From assembly GCA_934454435.1 (NCBI GenBank), contig CAKSGA010000001.1, positions 19,775-83,774 of the forward strand: a stretch of DNA of 64,000 nt, given 5' to 3'. Under the pieces are notes generated by a model. The model was not told the DNA's origin, ran no database searches, and was given only the letters and a program-made list of their open reading frames with translations. The translations under genes were made by a program, and so were the position numbers. The DNA comes from an uncultured Oscillospiraceae bacterium. GTDB lineage: Bacteria > Bacillota > Clostridia > Oscillospirales > Ruminococcaceae. Of this stretch, positions 60,653 to 64,000 are shown piece after piece (position 1 is the stretch's first letter; each line of letters begins with the position of its first letter).

Positions 60653-60681
60653 TTGACAAACCCAGTATGTTGGTGTATAAT
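60653..60681 (+). promoter_or_regulatory. Sigma-A-type promoter of the ECF sigma factor gene
   Basis: TTGACA (60653-60658), 17 bp, TATAAT (60676-60681): full consensus. The leader to the likely start is about 165 bases. No ECF-type (AAC...CGT) autoregulated promoter was recognised. Confidence 0.9.
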
Positions 60682-60854
60682 AATAAGGTATTGGCAAATT
60701 GCAGAGTGTCCACAAAATGGTACAAATGGCACGGCGGTGCAGGTTTTGTGTGATACGGCAAAAAAAGTGCACAAAATTTTGCTGAAATGCTGAAACTTTT
60801 TTCTTGTTGAACGTGACTTCAGTATTGCAGGCGGTGGAGCGAGGTGAGAACTGC

Positions 60855-61400
60855 GTGGGAAATCCTGACATAGACAGCTATTTTGACGCCGTTTACGCCG
60901 AAACTATCGGGCCTGTATCACGCTTCGTAGTGAGCCACGCAGCCCGCTTCCAGGACACTGAGGATATCATTCAGAATATCTACACACGGTTCTACAAGCG
61001 GATAAGCGAAAAGGGCTACAAGGATATCGAGTCCGCTGAAGCGTTCCTTATCAATATCGCAAAGTTCGAGTGCCGCAGCATGTTCGCAGGGTTCAGGCGC
61101 CGCCGGGAGCGGGACGTTATCCTCTCTGAGATAGACGAGGAGCAGTCCGCAGCCATCGAGGCGGAAATGTCCCGGGACCAGAAGCTGCTGGAGGATATCA
61201 TGGCAGATAAAATTCTCGCCAGGCAGATATTCGACGATATCATGTCCGGCGACGAAACTGTCGGGCAGATATTCTACCTGCACTTCGTGTGCGATATGAA
61301 GCTGGAGGAGGTCGCAAACCGGCTGGACATCAAGCTGTCCACCGTCAAGACCAAACTCTACAGAACCATCGAAAAGCAAAAGAAAAAATACGGTATCTGA
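60855..61400 (+). CDS. ECF-type RNA polymerase sigma factor
   Basis: 181 residues from GTG (60855), with GGAGCGAGGTGA ahead; an earlier in-frame TTG at 60804 lacks such a site. Sigma region 2 (SYFDAVYAETIGPVSRFVVS, FQDTEDIIQNIYTRFYKRI) and region 4 (QIFYLHFVCDMKLEEVANRL, DIKLSTVKTKLYRTIEKQKK). The linker between them (~90-125) is long and charged. It has no region 1 or 3, as in ECF factors. The next gene, 64 bases on, is its likely membrane partner. Confidence 0.9.
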   Translation: MGNPDIDSYFDAVYAETIGPVSRFVVSHAARFQDTEDIIQNIYTRFYKRISEKGYKDIESAEAFLINIAKFECRSMFAGFRRRRERDVILSEIDEEQSAAIEAEMSRDQKLLEDIMADKILARQIFDDIMSGDETVGQIFYLHFVCDMKLEEVANRLDIKLSTVKTKLYRTIEKQKKKYGI

Positions 61401-61464
61401 CCGCACGGCGGGCTCAGGGCGTTTTTTCCGCATATAATGATCATACAGAAAGGAGGGTGTCGTT

Positions 61465-63732
61465 TTGAACAGGAATGAATTCTACAAACAGCTTATGAGC
61501 GAATACACGTTCGACGCTGAAAAGATACGTGAAAACGCAAAGCGTGGAAAGAAACGGCAGAAACTCTCCCCGATGTATGTCGGAATGTCGGCTGCGGCTG
61601 CGGTCGCTGTTGTCGCTGTGGGGACCGTTGCGGCGGTCAACCTCGGCAGGAACGACGGCGTAAGCCTTACCGATACCGGGCTCACAACCCTTTCTGCGAG
61701 CGACAGGCTCAGCCATGCGCTTGAGCAGCTCGAGCAGGAACGTGACAGCTCCGAAAGCAAGAATTTCCTCGTTACCTTCACCGAGCCGGTTTCGCCCGCA
61801 AAGGCGCAGGCTGTGCTCACCGCTGAGGGCAATATTCCAGTAAAGCAGCTCTACCTTTCTGACGGCAGCCGTATCTCAGACCCGGACCAGATAGGCAGCA
61901 TATTCACCGGCAGCAGCGATCAGCGCATAACCGGCGCAGCAGTCTACTGCTCCGGAAGCACAGCTGCCAAGCTGCAGGCTGACCCTGCAGTGTTCCTTAT
62001 AGAAGTCATGGAGGCGTCCGATTTTGAGAACGCTTCTCCCGTTGACATAAACGATATTCCCACCGCCGAGGTCACTGTCCCCGGCAATGTGGTTACTGAA
62101 CCCGTGGTGGTTCCTCCCGTGACCGAGCCAGTTGTCACCGAGGACGCCGGAAATGACGGCACAGTACAGGCAGAGGACACCTCTGAGTCTGACGGTACCG
62201 TTGAGCCCGAAAGCGAGGAATCTCTCCCCACGGAAGAGGACGAGGGCATGCCCACTGAAGAGCAGACCACGCCGCCGCCCGAGGAAACTGAGCCCTCCGC
62301 CCCTGCAGACACAAACGTTACGGAGCCCGACACATCAGCTCCCGGCGGGGTAACAGAACCCGTGGAGCATGTTCCGTCAGTTCCTGACGGAGTGACGCTC
62401 CCGGAGAACATCGACACCGAGTACTACAACACGTATATCACCGCTGACACTGCGTTCTTCATCAGCAAGGATGTATTCCTGGTCAAGGACGGCAGCGGCA
62501 TTTCCCTCTACCGCTATGACGGCAGCAGCGAAAGCCTTATCTGCTCCGAACCCCTTGAGGACGCCCGGGTGGCATGGGTAAGCGAGAACGGCAAATGTCT
62601 TATGCTGACAGGTCTCGGCGAGTTCGGCAACAGGAGCCGCACGCTTCTGGTAAGCGCCGACAGCGAGTCCATCTTGGACCTTAACACCGAGGACACCATC
62701 ATGAGCGGTACGCTCACCGGTTTCGGCTATAACGCTGACAGCAGGCTGCTTTCCCTCTGCTTTAAGGAGGACGGCGTATACTATATCGCAGCAGAGCGTC
62801 TCAGTACCGATAACACCCTCGAATATGTGGGAATGCCGGTTGAAACCGAAAGCAGGATCTCACTGGCAGCTTCCTACGGTGACACTATATACTACACCGA
62901 GAACACTTCAGGCTCGACTTCCATCTACTCCGCAGACGCCGTTACAGGCAGCGGACGGCTGGTTTACAGCTTCAGTTCAACACCGAAGCTGACCAGGAAC
63001 CTTGCGTTCACACACGCAGTTTTCACACCGGACGAAAATTCCGTTATCGGCTTCACTGAGATATTTGACCCGGAGACCGAGAAGCTCATTCAGGTGAACG
63101 GCGACAGCGTAAGCTTTGGTGCAAGCCGCCACAGCTTCCTTGACGGGACCGGCTGTTATGTCATCTCCGGCGGCAGCGCCCGGGCTGACGGCTCCATAAG
63201 CTCCCTTGCAGCGGTCGAGTACCGCAGGAGCGGTTCAGAGAAGTGGTACGCTTATGTTTCCGGCGGATATGTGAAGATCACTGCGAGCACCTACTCCAGC
63301 GAGAACAAAACGGGTCTGCTGACTTTCAGCGACATCTCCCAGAATGCTCCCGCTGAACTGGTAAGCACTCTACACAGTGCAATTGGCGTGAACAACGCAC
63401 TGGCGCTCGGCAAATGCGCCGACAGCGGTATCACGACCCAGCAGTCGCTTATCGACTGTATCGGTGCGTTCTACTCTGCAAATGCAGCGCAGAAGCTCAC
63501 GACGAAGTGCGGTATAACCCCGGGCGGCGCTCTTAGCTACAGCTCCGGCGGTCTGAACGGCATTGACGCTTCCAGCGTGCTGCTGACTATCAGCGAACGC
63601 TCTGACAGCTCCGCTTCCGGAATGATGTACGTCAGCGCAGGGACTTTCGGCGGCAGAACGGCGTACCGTTCCGTGGCTGTAAGGTTCGTCCTTGAGAACG
63701 GCAGCTGGAAACTCGACAGTATACTGAACTGA
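61465..63732 (+). CDS. Large membrane-anchored protein downstream of the ECF sigma gene (putative anti-sigma/sensor)
   Basis: 755 residues from TTG, with AAAGGAGGG ahead. Residues 1-36 are cytoplasmic and basic; one membrane helix (~37-59); an outer domain (~98-190: NFLVTFTEPVSPAKAQAVLT, ... AAVYCSGSTAAKLQADPAVFLIEVMEAS) that resembles the propeptide/inhibitor-I9 fold; a ~120-residue Pro/Glu/Thr/Val-rich linker (~200-320); a beta-rich, propeller-like region (~330-600); and a C-terminal alpha/beta domain (~610-755). The gene order sigma-TM protein suggests an anti-sigma factor, but no zinc-finger (HxxxCxxC) motif is visible in the N-terminus. Function is inferred from context only. Confidence 0.82.
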   Translation: MNRNEFYKQLMSEYTFDAEKIRENAKRGKKRQKLSPMYVGMSAAAAVAVVAVGTVAAVNLGRNDGVSLTDTGLTTLSASDRLSHALEQLEQERDSSESKNFLVTFTEPVSPAKAQAVLTAEGNIPVKQLYLSDGSRISDPDQIGSIFTGSSDQRITGAAVYCSGSTAAKLQADPAVFLIEVMEASDFENASPVDINDIPTAEVTVPGNVVTEPVVVPPVTEPVVTEDAGNDGTVQAEDTSESDGTVEPESEESLPTEEDEGMPTEEQTTPPPEETEPSAPADTNVTEPDTSAPGGVTEPVEHVPSVPDGVTLPENIDTEYYNTYITADTAFFISKDVFLVKDGSGISLYRYDGSSESLICSEPLEDARVAWVSENGKCLMLTGLGEFGNRSRTLLVSADSESILDLNTEDTIMSGTLTGFGYNADSRLLSLCFKEDGVYYIAAERLSTDNTLEYVGMPVETESRISLAASYGDTIYYTENTSGSTSIYSADAVTGSGRLVYSFSSTPKLTRNLAFTHAVFTPDENSVIGFTEIFDPETEKLIQVNGDSVSFGASRHSFLDGTGCYVISGGSARADGSISSLAAVEYRRSGSEKWYAYVSGGYVKITASTYSSENKTGLLTFSDISQNAPAELVSTLHSAIGVNNALALGKCADSGITTQQSLIDCIGAFYSANAAQKLTTKCGITPGGALSYSSGGLNGIDASSVLLTISERSDSSASGMMYVSAGTFGGRTAYRSVAVRFVLENGSWKLDSILN

Positions 63733-63745
63733 TATATGTACTATC

Positions 63746-63781
63746 TGACCGGGCAGGGGTACCTGTCCGGTCATGTTTTTT
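63746..63781 (+). terminator. Terminator after the large ECF-associated gene
   Basis: TGACCGGGCAGG-GGTA-CCTGTCCGGTCA (one G-T pair), then TG and TTTTTT. The T run touches the G-rich ribosome site of the next gene. Confidence 0.9.
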
Positions 63782-63792
63782 GGGGGAATTCG

Positions 63793-64000
63793 ATGAAGGC
63801 AGCGATAATTACAGCGGCAGCCCTGACCCTCGCCGCCGCAGGAGGTATCGTTACGTTCCTGCTGATGCGGTGCGCTGAGGTCCCTGACCCCTCCACCGAG
63901 ATACGGGTGAACGGAGAGATCGTGCGCACCGTTCCGCTTTCTGAGGACTGCGAGTTCACCGTTACGACCCCGGAGGGTCACAACGTGATAAGGGTAGCAG
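63793..64000 (+). CDS. NusG domain II-containing protein, N-terminal part (runs off the window)
   Basis: 69 codons visible. A signal-anchor helix (AAIITAAALTLAAAGGIVTFLL, ~residues 3-24), then RVNGEIVRTVPLSEDCEFTV and a final EGHNVIRVA, the NusG-domain-II pattern of small Firmicute membrane proteins that usually precede a Gx/heptaprenyl-synthase transporter gene. The ribosome site is GGGGGAA directly after a terminator's T run, with no separate promoter between them. Confidence 0.75.
   Translation, partial: MKAAIITAAALTLAAAGGIVTFLLMRCAEVPDPSTEIRVNGEIVRTVPLSEDCEFTVTTPEGHNVIRVA

Noticed and set aside
60476-60793. A 106-codon + frame between the small membrane protein and ECF sigma genes
   Set aside because: It runs across a terminator hairpin and the ECF promoter, and has no ribosome site.
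63370-63981. A 203-codon minus frame across the end of the 61465 gene
   Set aside because: Antisense to a gene with good start and terminator; cysteine/histidine-rich composition arises from the complement of coding sequence.

Overview
The window looks like a motile, spore-forming, glycogen-storing anaerobe of the Clostridia, most likely the Oscillospiraceae/Ruminococcus group. The signs are a SCIFF peptide with its radical-SAM maturase, a Clostridia-type flagellar operon with cheC, cheD and fliY, dipicolinate synthase and SpoIIE (endospores), and paired GlgC/GlgD. Base composition is moderately GC-rich by eye (not computed). Promoters are A+T-rich and remarkably uniform: most are TTGnnn, 17 bp, TAnnnT. 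Non-ATG starts are common; at least six genes appear to start with TTG behind a good ribosome binding site. No tRNA, rRNA, CRISPR array, insertion sequence or phage gene was seen.

Layout. 1-3000 (+): end of an O-antigen-ligase-like polymerase, an overlapping PHP histidinol-phosphatase-like gene, and a GT4 glycosyltransferase (surface polysaccharide). 3.1-7.1 kb: an unrecognised small protein with its own promoter, an HtrA-like protease, and the SCIFF pair scfA-terminator-scfB. 7.1-11.7 kb (-): a GH13 alpha-glucan hydrolase and glycogen phosphorylase. 11.8-38.3 kb (-): one 26-kb flagellar/chemotaxis gene string, in transcription order flgB-flgC-fliE-fliF-fliG-fliH-fliI-fliJ-fliK-flgD-(TIGR02530-like)-flgE-flbD-motA-motB-fliM-fliY-cheY-fliO-fliP-fliQ-fliR-flhB-flhA-fliA-flgF-flgG-cheC(split)-cheD. 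It starts at a strong sigma-A-type promoter (38256-38284). fliL, flhF and flhG are missing from their usual places. 38.5-42.4 kb (-): a YtrA/GntR regulator, ABC ATPase and large permease, with a near-perfect 15-bp inverted-repeat operator over the promoter. 42.4-44.4 kb (-): an HD-GYP phosphohydrolase, then ppa-maf. 44.4-45.95 kb (+): dpaA-dpaB (spore dipicolinate). 45.96-50 kb (-): a lipoprotein, a small acidic membrane protein, and a TPR-deaminase-rsmA-rsmE operon. 50.4-57.9 kb (+): spoIIE, then glgB-glgC-glgD. 58-64 kb: an AraC/GyrI-like regulator, a phosphotransferase-fold protein, a small membrane protein (-), an ECF sigma factor with a large membrane-anchored partner, and the start of a NusG-II-domain protein.

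How it fits together. GlgC/GlgD make ADP-glucose and GlgB branches the glycogen (glycogen synthase is not in the window). GlgP and the GH13 enzyme take it apart. The flagellar string encodes nearly a whole basal body, export gate, motor, switch and hook, plus sigma-28 and the CheC-CheD-CheY adaptation branch, but no receptor, CheA, CheW, flagellin or filament cap.

The least-explained signals are outside the genes. (i) Family A: three ~172-250-bp inverted-terminal-repeat elements, two of them about 97% identical and flanked by 4-bp direct repeats. (ii) Family B: two ~180-bp elements in opposite orientation whose hairpin stems differ in sequence but keep base pairing, i.e. compensatory change. 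(iii) A 106-bp inverted-repeat element between glgP and the GH13 gene. (iv) A 7-bp hairpin wedged between the Shine-Dalgarno sequence and start codon of dpaB. (v) A cheC gene split into two four-base-overlapping reading frames.
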